Source: Planctomycetota bacterium
GTDB lineage: Bacteria > Planctomycetota > Phycisphaerae > Phycisphaerales > Phycisphaeraceae
Direction of reading: 5' to 3'
Length of the DNA stretch: 64,000 nucleotides
NCBI GenBank assembly: GCA_016350165.1
Contig: CP066225.1
Location: forward strand, 2,604,001-2,668,000
Made by a program: the position numbers and the translations under genes. The notes below the pieces were generated by a model, which saw nothing but the letters and a program-made list of their open reading frames with translations, made no database searches and was not told the origin of the DNA. Shown here piece after piece: positions 52,023 through 60,769 of the stretch (the first letter of the stretch is position 1; each line of letters begins with the position of its first letter).

Positions 52023-53537
52023 TTACACCGCGACTTCTTCCTCAACCTCCTCACCACTTTTCGCAAACGCCTTCATCACTCGCGTCTTCTCAACCGCAGG
52101 CGTCATCAACGAAACTATCGGCACCACAAACACCGGCACGATCATCGCCACACTCGCTCCCACTGGCAACGTTAGTGACGTAAACATAAACACATAACCT
52201 GCACACGCTAAACCGCTCAACATTCCCGCATAAGCGCCCAGCTTCGTGGTCTTCTTCCAGAATAAAGCATAGATAAGTACACCCATAAACGCCCCCGCCG
52301 TCGCGCCCCAGCTATACGAAACCAGCTTCACAATATACGAAAACTTATTAAGCGCAATTATGCAGCTCGCTGCCACAAATACCGCACTCATCAATCGCAT
52401 CAATCCCAAACCACCCTTTGCTTCAGCTTTCTTCATCACACCCACAACATCCACCACCACCGCACTCGCGCTCGTCATTACAAGCGCCGCCAGCGTCGAC
52501 ATACTTGCACTGAACATCAGCAGCAGAATCACAGCCAGCAACCACTCCGGCAACTCATTATGCAATAGCTGCGGAATCATCGAATCCCAAGCCGGTCCAT
52601 TCTCACCCATAATCGGCTTATCAAAAAACATGTGCAGCATACTCCCCGTGATAAATGCAGCACTACCTACCACCGCTGCAAACATCGCCGTTGCAATCCC
52701 ACCCTTCACAAACATCCCCTCATCCTTCACAGCAAAAAACTTCTGCGACATCTGAGGCAAACCCCACGTCCCAAAACTCGTCATGAATACCAAACCAATC
52801 AACGACAACCAACTCGGCTGAGCATTCTTCGGCACATGCGATACATACGCATCCTGCAACGCGCGATACACACCTCCCAGACCATTCACTTCACCTTCAC
52901 CACCACCAACGATCGGCATCCCACTCACCTTCATGACCAGCACCCCAATCAATAATGCTGAACCCACCAACATCACCAATCCCAAAACAAAATCGATCAG
53001 CGATACCGCAAAGTACCCGCCCAATACCAAGTAAAACGCAGTCACAATCGCCATCCCAATCACCGCATAACGATAATCCATCCCGAACACCAACCCAAAC
53101 ATCTCGCCCAATCCCTTATATACACTCGCGCTATAAGGCAGCAAAAAGATAAACACCACACATGCCGCCAAAACTCTCAACCCCTGACTTCCAAATCGCT
53201 CAGACAAAAACGCAGGTACCGTCAACGCGCCCAGATTATGGCTCATCCTTCTTGCCCTGGCCCCCAAAATCAGCCAAGCACCAAGCGAACCAATAAAAGC
53301 GTTACCCACCGTAATCCATAGACTGCTCAAGCCAAAGTTCCAACCAACCTTCCCAGCAAATCCAATAAACAACACAGCTGAAAAATACGCCGTCCCAAAC
53401 GACAACGCGCTCATCCAAGGCCCAATCCCTCTCCCACCCAACACATAATCATCCACACTCTGCGTTTTCTTTAAACCCCAAATTCCAATACCAAACATCA
53501 GACACAAAAAAACTAAAAACAAGGCGATTGCAAACAC
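52023..53537 (-). CDS. sodium:solute symporter (SSS family), copy 1
   Basis: A protein of 504 residues starting at GTG 53537, preceded by GAAGGGAA. About 13 membrane helices are expected. Family features include SVDDYVLGGRGIGPWMSALS, GTAYFSAVLFIGFAGK and ASMSTLAALVMTSASAVVVD, where the sodium-site Ser/Thr residues lie. Such symporters import sugars, sialic acids, proline or other organic solutes. It is strongly similar to the gene at 53832-55367, so the two arose by tandem duplication. Confidence 0.93.
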   Translation of the reverse strand: MFAIALFLVFLCLMFGIGIWGLKKTQSVDDYVLGGRGIGPWMSALSFGTAYFSAVLFIGFAGKVGWNFGLSSLWITVGNAFIGSLGAWLILGARARRMSHNLGALTVPAFLSERFGSQGLRVLAACVVFIFLLPYSASVYKGLGEMFGLVFGMDYRYAVIGMAIVTAFYLVLGGYFAVSLIDFVLGLVMLVGSALLIGVLVMKVSGMPIVGGGEGEVNGLGGVYRALQDAYVSHVPKNAQPSWLSLIGLVFMTSFGTWGLPQMSQKFFAVKDEGMFVKGGIATAMFAAVVGSAAFITGSMLHMFFDKPIMGENGPAWDSMIPQLLHNELPEWLLAVILLLMFSASMSTLAALVMTSASAVVVDVVGVMKKAEAKGGLGLMRLMSAVFVAASCIIALNKFSYIVKLVSYSWGATAGAFMGVLIYALFWKKTTKLGAYAGMLSGLACAGYVFMFTSLTLPVGASVAMIVPVFVVPIVSLMTPAVEKTRVMKAFAKSGEEVEEEVAV

Positions 53538-53748
53538 GGCTCAACTTCCCTTCAGAAATACATCTACGAATGACAAAACAAGCTTCAATACAAAAACATG
53601 ATCACCCCTTCACCCTACATTGCCCTCTCAACTCTCAATTCGGATCAAAAGTATATCATATCTTTTGATCGAGCACGCACGATATCCATACCACTTCGCG
53701 ATAAAATAAACCTTTATTTGCCCATTCAAACGTACGTACCATATAAAA

Positions 53749-53774
53749 AACGCCGCCCATAAAAGAACGACGTT
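53749..53774 (-). terminator. intrinsic terminator of second symporter gene
   Basis: AACG.CG/CG.CGTT stem with a minus-strand T tract, nearly the same as the hairpin after copy 1. Confidence 0.65.
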
Positions 53775-53831
53775 CATATCAATTTTCATTTACGCCAACT
53801 CAAGTAGCCGCGGGCTGACAGCCCGCCGGTC

Positions 53832-55367
53832 TTACACCGCTGCCTCTTCTACTACCTCATCCTTGACCTCTTCACTTACTTTCCCACTCGCAAACGCTCT
53901 CATCACACGCGCTTTCTCAACCCCCGGCGTCATCAACGACACCACCGGCACCACAAGCAATGGCACAATCATCGCCACGCTCGCCCCCACCGGCAATCTC
54001 AAACTCGTAAACTTAAACACATAACCAGCAACCAACAACCCGCTCAACATCCCCGCATAAGCGCCCAACTTCGTCGTCCCCTTCCAGAAGAACGCATAGA
54101 TCATCACACCCATAAACGCCCCCGCCGTCGCTCCCCAACTATATGAAATCAAGTTCACAATATACGTAAACTCGCTCAACGCGATCACGCAGCTCACCGC
54201 CACAAACACCGCACTCATAATTCGCATCAATCCCAAGCCGCCCTTCTTTTCACATTTCTTCATCGCGCCAATCACATCCACAGATACCGCACTCGCGCTC
54301 GTCATCACAAGCGCCGCCAGCGTTGACATACTCGCACTAAACATCAGCAGCAGAATCACCGCCAGCAACCACTCCGGCAACTCATTGTGCAATAACTGAG
54401 GCACCATCGCATCCCACTTCGGAACCATCTTCTCAACACCTTCAACAACCTTCATGACCATAATCGGCTTCGCAAAAAACATATGCAGCAAACTACCCAT
54501 GAAGTACGCCACCCCACCAATCACACCCGCAAACAAGCACGTCGCAATACCACCCTTTACAAACATCCCCTCATCCTTCACCGCAAAAAACTTCTGCGAC
54601 ATTTGTGGCAAACCCCACGTCCCAAAGCTCGTCATAAACACCAAACCACCCAACAACAACCACCCCGGCTGTTTACCCGCCGGCACATGCGATTCATAAG
54701 CGCCTTGAACAGCATTCAAAACACCACCCAATCCACCAACGCCTTCCATCCCTCCCACCTTCATCACCAGCAAACCAATCATCAGCGTCGATCCCACCAG
54801 CATCACGATCCCTAAAATAAAGTCGATCAGCGATACCGCAAAATACCCACCCATAACCAGATAGAACGCCGTCACCACAGCCATCCCAATCACCGCATAC
54901 TGATAGTCCAGCCCAAACACCAAACTAAACATCTCGCCCAATCCCTTATAAACACTCGCGCTATATGGAATCAGAAAGATAAACACCACACACGCCGCCA
55001 ATATCCGCAACCCCTGACTCCCAAACCGTTCCGCCAAAAAGCTTGGCACCGTCATCACATTCAAATTATGACTCATTCGCCTCGCACGCGCACCCAGCAC
55101 CAGCCACGCGCCCAGCGATCCAATCACCGCATTACCCACAGCAATCCATAGACCGCTGAGCCCAAATCCCCAACCAATCTTCCCTGCAAACCCAATGAAC
55201 AGCACCGCCGAAAAATACGCCGTACCAAACGAGAGCGCACTCATCCAAGGCCCAATCCCTCTTCCACCCAAAACATAATCATCAACGCTCCGCGTCTTCT
55301 TCATCCCCCAAAGCCCAATCCCAAACATCAAACACAGAAACACGCAGAAAAGTACGATTGCAAACAC
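53832..55367 (-). CDS. sodium:solute symporter (SSS family), copy 2
   Basis: About 511 residues from GTG 55367. This start matches that of copy 1 in sequence and in its GAAGGGAA ribosome-binding site; the frame open to 55439 is not needed. It shares the same landmarks as copy 1 (SVDDYVLGGRGIGPWMSALS; FVKGGIAT; LPEWLLAVILLLMFSASMST). A loop about 12 residues longer (IMVMKVVEGVEKMVPKWDAM) distinguishes it from copy 1. The two may import related substrates. No regulator is adjacent. Confidence 0.92.
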   Translation of the reverse strand: MFAIVLFCVFLCLMFGIGLWGMKKTRSVDDYVLGGRGIGPWMSALSFGTAYFSAVLFIGFAGKIGWGFGLSGLWIAVGNAVIGSLGAWLVLGARARRMSHNLNVMTVPSFLAERFGSQGLRILAACVVFIFLIPYSASVYKGLGEMFSLVFGLDYQYAVIGMAVVTAFYLVMGGYFAVSLIDFILGIVMLVGSTLMIGLLVMKVGGMEGVGGLGGVLNAVQGAYESHVPAGKQPGWLLLGGLVFMTSFGTWGLPQMSQKFFAVKDEGMFVKGGIATCLFAGVIGGVAYFMGSLLHMFFAKPIMVMKVVEGVEKMVPKWDAMVPQLLHNELPEWLLAVILLLMFSASMSTLAALVMTSASAVSVDVIGAMKKCEKKGGLGLMRIMSAVFVAVSCVIALSEFTYIVNLISYSWGATAGAFMGVMIYAFFWKGTTKLGAYAGMLSGLLVAGYVFKFTSLRLPVGASVAMIVPLLVVPVVSLMTPGVEKARVMRAFASGKVSEEVKDEVVEEAAV

Positions 55368-55661
55368 GATCCATTTCCCTTCATTACCAACAACAGACAC
55401 GCACAGAAACGCAGGCAATTTCGAAACATGATCCCCCAACCACCGCCGTCACCCGCCCATACAAATCCCAATCCCCCTCAATCTCTTTTCCCCCAAATCT
55501 AACTGCCGGGGGCCGAGCGAGTATACCACAACATAAGACCAATACATCCTTTGTATAGCCTTTTCTCATCCTATGACCCTGAAATTCATGCCCTTCTGCT
55601 ACGTCTATTACAATAGATCAACTGTCCAAGCACCCTCATCCCCTTTTCCGAGGAGCCCACC

Positions 55662-57329
55662 ATGTCAGATCAGTCAGCCAATAACCCATCCCCCCGCCGC
55701 CGGCCCGGATGTCTCGGCTGCCTCTTCCGACTCTTCATCCTTCTCATCTTCGCGCTCGTCGCCATCTACTTCGCTTGGCATTACTACCTCGACTCAAAAA
55801 TCGAAAAACGCATCGCCCAACTCCGCCAAACCCAACCCATCCTCACCTCGCAGGACATCACCGACCACTTCGCCTCCCTCCAAGGCCCAAACCTCACCCC
55901 ATACCTCCAACAACAAATCGACCTCATCCGCACACAACACACCAAATACAAAAAAGACCACAACCTCAAACGAAGTAAAAACTTATACCCCGAAATAACC
56001 CCACAGGTCCGCGCCACCACCATCTTCCCATTCCTCGATCGCCAGATCCCCACCAACTTCTACCTCCTCAATCAATCCCCACCCGAGCCCCTCATCACCG
56101 CTGCTCGCAACTACCTCAGCACCCAAAACCAGAACATCCACGCGCTCTTCACCCTCCCCGAGCACGCCACCTCATTTTGGCCAGCCGACTACACCCAAGG
56201 CATCGAAACCCTTCTCCCTCATATTGGCCAGATCCGCGAAACCGTGCAGCACCTCGCTCTCTATCATTGGCTCGCCGTTCACGAAAACCGCCCCGATGAC
56301 GCTGTCCTCGCGCTCACCGCCATCCGCAAACTTGCCGACTCGCTCACTTCCGAGCCAAGTCTGATCGCCCAACTCTTCCGTGTCCGCCTTCACGCCCAAC
56401 TAAACGACGCCATCACCCTCGGCCTCAATCATCGCGTCTACACCGACACCCAACTTCAAGCTCTCTACAAAATCGCCGCACCCATCAACATTCAGCAATC
56501 CCTCATCCTCGGCATCCAAGGCGAAAACGCCATGGCACTCACATTCTTCCAGACGCTTCACCAAAAACCTGAACTCCTCCCCATGCTCAGTGAGCGCTTC
56601 TCAGAAAAGCTCAGCCCCGCGCTCGTCTTCATCTACCATCATCTCGGCCTCCTCAAGCTCAACACCCTCAAACATCTCGAACTCTCCCAAATCTCCATCT
56701 ATCAACTCCAACAACCGCACCCCGACCTCTCACTTCAAGCCACCCAAACCAACCTCCTCCCCAAACCAATCTATTGGCCCCTCCAATTTCTCACCCCTTC
56801 ACTCTCCGCCGGACAACGCACCATCACCACCTCCCATCAGCAAAGCATCACCGTCCAACTCGCCATCGCCGTGCAGCGATACTCCCTCGCCAACACCGAC
56901 CCCACCCTCCCACTTCACCATTCACTCCCCGATGCACTCCCACAACTCGTTCCGACCTATATCCCTTCAGTCCCCAAGGACCCATACTCCTATCTCGACC
57001 CCACCATCCATCCTGAAAACCAGTACAAATACATTCACTCCGATCATGGCTACCTCATCTACACCCCTGGCAACGATCAGAACGACAACCAGGGCGACGC
57101 CTACACCCTCGACGGTGAACTCGGCCTCGGCAGTAACGACGGCACCGACATCGTCACCCCCATCTCATTCCCCAACAAAAACATCCTCCTCGAGCAGCAC
57201 CCCTACGCCACCAAAGCTCATCTCAAAAAACTCAACACCAAACTCACCAACTACAAACTCCGCATCGACCCCACTCTCCATGAAGACTTAGCTGAGCAGG
57301 ACCCCGACGACAATGACCCAGACCAGTAA
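55662..57329 (+). CDS. tandem membrane protein paralogue 1, unknown function
   Basis: A protein of 555 residues; GAGGAG lies six bases before the ATG. A Pro/Arg-rich cytoplasmic tail is followed by one membrane helix ending FAWHYYLDSKIEKRIAQLR. The rest should be outside the membrane. A conserved helical block reads HWLAVHENRPDDAVLALTAI then RKLADSL. The C-terminus (about 400-500) reads QLAIAVQRYSLAN, LVPTYIPSVPKDPY and GYLIYTPGNDQNDNQGD, which resembles the end of type II secretion pseudopilin GspG. It is the first of four tandem paralogues. No function is known to me. Confidence 0.7.
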   Translation: MSDQSANNPSPRRRPGCLGCLFRLFILLIFALVAIYFAWHYYLDSKIEKRIAQLRQTQPILTSQDITDHFASLQGPNLTPYLQQQIDLIRTQHTKYKKDHNLKRSKNLYPEITPQVRATTIFPFLDRQIPTNFYLLNQSPPEPLITAARNYLSTQNQNIHALFTLPEHATSFWPADYTQGIETLLPHIGQIRETVQHLALYHWLAVHENRPDDAVLALTAIRKLADSLTSEPSLIAQLFRVRLHAQLNDAITLGLNHRVYTDTQLQALYKIAAPINIQQSLILGIQGENAMALTFFQTLHQKPELLPMLSERFSEKLSPALVFIYHHLGLLKLNTLKHLELSQISIYQLQQPHPDLSLQATQTNLLPKPIYWPLQFLTPSLSAGQRTITTSHQQSITVQLAIAVQRYSLANTDPTLPLHHSLPDALPQLVPTYIPSVPKDPYSYLDPTIHPENQYKYIHSDHGYLIYTPGNDQNDNQGDAYTLDGELGLGSNDGTDIVTPISFPNKNILLEQHPYATKAHLKKLNTKLTNYKLRIDPTLHEDLAEQDPDDNDPDQ

Positions 57330-57492
57330 CCCCAACAAACAAACCCAAAACTAAATAGCCCAAACCCCTCACTCACTCACATCCCCACCTCATCACACAT
57401 TTCCCATTCACGCTTCCCACCTCACTCTCTACAATGCGCATCACCCAAAACACACCCCCACACTCCAAAAAACCAAACCATATACCAGCTAT

Positions 57493-57507
57493 CTAATCAA
57501 GAGTTAG
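57493..57507. repeat. CTAATC palindrome copy 6
   Basis: CTAATCAAGAGTTAG, 34 bp before paralogue 2. Confidence 0.55.
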
Positions 57508-57540
57508 ACCGCCCTTTACGCCTGATTAAGAGCCTTACCC

Positions 57541-59289
57541 ATGCCCACGCAAACTGATGAAAACTCAATTTCCAATACAGCCGCACCTTCGCAACCTGCA
57601 ACCATCACTCAATCAATCGCCCCTCATCAACTCACCTACATCCAGCTCTGGCGTCTCCGCCTCCGCTTCCTCACCGCTCCGCTTCGCTTTTGCTGGAAAT
57701 ACAAAGTCGCATCCTTCATCACCATCGCCGTCTTCCTCTTCACCATCGTCTTCACCTACTTCGCCTGGCATCTTTACCTCGACAACCAACTCGAATCCAA
57801 CTTCGACCGTCTCCGCGCTAGCAGCATACCCATCACCCTAAGCGAAACCCAACAGCAATACACCACCAACTCACCCGACGCCGCCAATTACTACATCTCC
57901 TACATCAACGCCCTCGGCGACGCCGAAGATCAGTTGCGCCAAACCACCGTCGCCCAATCTGACACAATCTTCGACGAGATCCCATACTCCTCCGACTACC
58001 TCGACTACTACAGCCCACTTCCTTTCATCTCCTTCACACCTGTCCCCGAAGATTGGTATGCCCTCAACCAACTCCCCCCAGAACAACTCACCTACGCTGC
58101 CAAAACTTTCCTCAACGACATCAAATCCGACCTTGATGCACTCCACAACGTCCCCGACTTCACCACCTGCCAATGGCCCGTCGATTTCTCAACTGGCATC
58201 GAATCCTACAACACACAAGCCCACAACATCCGCGCATCTTGCAGAATCCTATCTCTACAAGCTTGGCTCGCCACAACCGAAAAACGCTACGACGATGCTA
58301 TCAACTCACTCACCGCAATCCGCAAACTCGCCGACTCACTCAACAACGCACCCGACATCATCCAGCCCCTCACACGTTGCTCCGTCCTCTCACTTCTATT
58401 CGAACCAGCCGCCCGCCTCATTCGCACCAACCAACTCACCGACGCTCAACTTCAGCAACTCGCAGCCATCACAACACCACACAACCTCAACGACACCCTC
58501 ATCAAAATCGTTCATTACAACCGAGCAATCATCTATTGGGCGATCGACCTCTACGAAAATTCTTCCATCCCACAAAGCTTCCGTAGCTACGACCCCGATT
58601 TACTCCTCTTTCCACCCATCAACCGTCCGCTAGGCCTCTTCAAACTCGAACGCCTCTACAACATCCAAATCACCGATGCTGCCGAAAACGACATCAAAAA
58701 CAAAAAATACGATCTCCCCACCTTCAATAAACTCATCGACAACACCCCCAATTACTACGCCCTCACTTACAAGATGACCGCATACCACCATAACCACAAC
58801 GGTCAAATCTTCAGCCTCTCAAACGATCAACTCAACCTCTTGCAACTCGCCATTGCCTCACAACGCTACTACCTCGCAAACAACGCCTACCCACAATCTT
58901 TCGCACAACTCGCCCCAACCTTCATCCCTCAAATCCCCATCGACCAATACAATCAATCACCTTACCAATACATCAACAACGACCTCGGCATCATCATCTA
59001 CGCCATCGGCAAAGACCAGATCGACGACAAAGCACTTCCCTACACCCTCAACAGCACCATCTCAACGCAAGGCTCCGAAAACACCGACATCGTCATCGAC
59101 ATCACACTCCCAAATGCTCCCCAATCCATCCTCTCACACCGCTTCCCCACACAACATCAAGCATTCCTCGACGCAACTAAAGAATATCACGACCACTACA
59201 GCAAACGCATCGAAATCTTCGAACAATACCTGGCTGGCAAAGAACTCACCGAAGAAGAACGTGATCTTTTCGACTCATCCTTTCGTTAA
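57541..59289 (+). CDS. tandem membrane protein paralogue 2, unknown function
   Basis: A protein of 582 residues with the same plan as paralogue 1. After a cytoplasmic N-terminus of about 60 residues comes a membrane helix ending FAWHLYLDNQLESNFDRLR. The conserved block WLATTEKRYDDAINSLTAIR and the end segment QLAIASQRYYLANNAYPQSF, GIIIYAIGKDQIDDKALPY match the other copies. The C-terminal tail is charged. The next paralogue starts 23 bp after this stop. Confidence 0.7.
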   Translation: MPTQTDENSISNTAAPSQPATITQSIAPHQLTYIQLWRLRLRFLTAPLRFCWKYKVASFITIAVFLFTIVFTYFAWHLYLDNQLESNFDRLRASSIPITLSETQQQYTTNSPDAANYYISYINALGDAEDQLRQTTVAQSDTIFDEIPYSSDYLDYYSPLPFISFTPVPEDWYALNQLPPEQLTYAAKTFLNDIKSDLDALHNVPDFTTCQWPVDFSTGIESYNTQAHNIRASCRILSLQAWLATTEKRYDDAINSLTAIRKLADSLNNAPDIIQPLTRCSVLSLLFEPAARLIRTNQLTDAQLQQLAAITTPHNLNDTLIKIVHYNRAIIYWAIDLYENSSIPQSFRSYDPDLLLFPPINRPLGLFKLERLYNIQITDAAENDIKNKKYDLPTFNKLIDNTPNYYALTYKMTAYHHNHNGQIFSLSNDQLNLLQLAIASQRYYLANNAYPQSFAQLAPTFIPQIPIDQYNQSPYQYINNDLGIIIYAIGKDQIDDKALPYTLNSTISTQGSENTDIVIDITLPNAPQSILSHRFPTQHQAFLDATKEYHDHYSKRIEIFEQYLAGKELTEEERDLFDSSFR

Positions 59290-59296
59290 TTCAACT

Positions 59297-59311
59297 CTAT
59301 TACACGATTAG
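59297..59311. repeat. CTAATC palindrome copy 7 (degenerate)
   Basis: CTATTACACGATTAG, eight bases after the paralogue 2 stop and directly against the ATG of paralogue 3. Confidence 0.5.
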
Positions 59312-60622
59312 ATGGCCAATATTTCCGCGAGCAACATCATGACCACCAACACCGACAAACCATCTTTCAATACCGTCACCCCCTCGCAACCTCATTCCCA
59401 ATCTTACGCCGAGCTTTGGCGTTATCGCCTCAAACATCACCGTCGTCGTTACATCATCTTCATCCTCACGCCCTTCCTCCTCTTCACACTCTATCTCCTC
59501 ACTCACCTCACCTTCTACATTCGCGCCAACATCGCCCACAACAATTTCATGGCTGGCAAAACCCCTCAACAAATCATCAACGCGCACAACGCAACCCCAA
59601 AATCTGATCGCGCTAAACGCCTCATCACCCTCCTCGAAACACTCGACGAAACTTCCCTCACGATGGACCCAATCGATCCCAACGACCCCATGTCAATGGG
59701 GCAGCAGCGCATCCAAGTACTCAACACCGCAACCAACATCGTCAGCCTCATGCAAGCAGCAGAACCTGTACCACAAGAAAAAATCGATCTCGTCAACAAC
59801 TACATCAAAAAGCACCAAGCCGAAATCAACGCGCTTAAAGTATATCGCGACCTTGGCCCAGTCCCTCTTCCAATCAAGCAACACGCATTCAATACCTATG
59901 GCATCTTCATCCACCTCGAAACCATACGTCTTCGTATCACCCTAAACCTTCAGCAACGCAACGCTCAAGCAGTCTTCGACGATCTACTCCTACTAACCCA
60001 AATCAAAAGCTTCAGCTCGCAAACTCCCTCAATCGAAATCTTAGAAAACAGAGCCGATGTAATCGCGCATTTGGGTTACGCCCTCAAAATCACCCTCATT
60101 CAGGAACTCCTAAACAAGTCACAACTCAAAACCCTTCAGGATGCAATCAAAAAACATCCCCTCAACCTCAAGACCACCCTCATTGATGCGTACCGTATCA
60201 CAACCCAGCAATTCCTTCTTCAAACCAATCAGACGCTAACGCAACAACACAATAACGGGCTTCCCAAATTTACCACCTACTACGGCTTATACGCGCGTAA
60301 CTACACCTTCGTCAAAGAACTCGATCACCTCGCGTTCTATCAGCTTCAACAGGATTTTCTCACACAACTCAACCTCAACATTCCCTACAACAAACTTTGG
60401 AGTATCTACAACACAGCACTCAAAGCTGAACCAGAAATGTACTACCTCACAAGATACTCCAAAAGCAATATCGATAACCTCTACCACATCTTGCTCAATG
60501 AAAATCAACTCGACCTCATGCGCTTCCAAATCGCAAGGCAGCTCTACTACCTCGACCACAACAAATTCCCCAACAACCTCTCCGAACTCGTCCCCGACTA
60601 CATCGAAAAAATCCCACAATAA
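59312..60622 (+). CDS. tandem membrane protein paralogue 3, C-terminally short
   Basis: A protein of 436 residues from ATG 59312; an internal ATG at 59339 (MTTNTDKPSF) is an alternative, and neither has a strong ribosome-binding site. One membrane helix (YIIFILTPFLLFTLYLLTHL) follows the cytoplasmic tail. The end segment RFQIARQLYYLDHNKFPNNL, SELVPDYIEKIPQ is followed at once by the stop. About 80-100 residues present in the other three copies are therefore missing, including the Gly/Asp-rich pseudopilin-like end. It is the most diverged copy. Confidence 0.65.
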   Translation: MANISASNIMTTNTDKPSFNTVTPSQPHSQSYAELWRYRLKHHRRRYIIFILTPFLLFTLYLLTHLTFYIRANIAHNNFMAGKTPQQIINAHNATPKSDRAKRLITLLETLDETSLTMDPIDPNDPMSMGQQRIQVLNTATNIVSLMQAAEPVPQEKIDLVNNYIKKHQAEINALKVYRDLGPVPLPIKQHAFNTYGIFIHLETIRLRITLNLQQRNAQAVFDDLLLLTQIKSFSSQTPSIEILENRADVIAHLGYALKITLIQELLNKSQLKTLQDAIKKHPLNLKTTLIDAYRITTQQFLLQTNQTLTQQHNNGLPKFTTYYGLYARNYTFVKELDHLAFYQLQQDFLTQLNLNIPYNKLWSIYNTALKAEPEMYYLTRYSKSNIDNLYHILLNENQLDLMRFQIARQLYYLDHNKFPNNLSELVPDYIEKIPQ

Positions 60623-60637
60623 CTAATCACTGATTAG
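60623..60637. repeat. CTAATC palindrome copy 8
   Basis: CTAATCA-C-TGATTAG, perfect, starting on the base after the paralogue 3 stop codon. Confidence 0.75.
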
Positions 60638-60769
60638 ACGCTCCACATCTGACACCTCAAGCCTTGCAATTCTCATTCCTGCAAACACGCATCAATTTCA
60701 TACATCCATCCACCCATTCTCAGCTATACTGTCCTCAATCAATTCGACTTCTAACGACAGGGCAAGACC

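Noticed and set aside
41517-55367. Complete sialic acid catabolic operon
   Set aside because: The genes are on separate transcripts, and the kinase, deacetylase and deaminase are absent.
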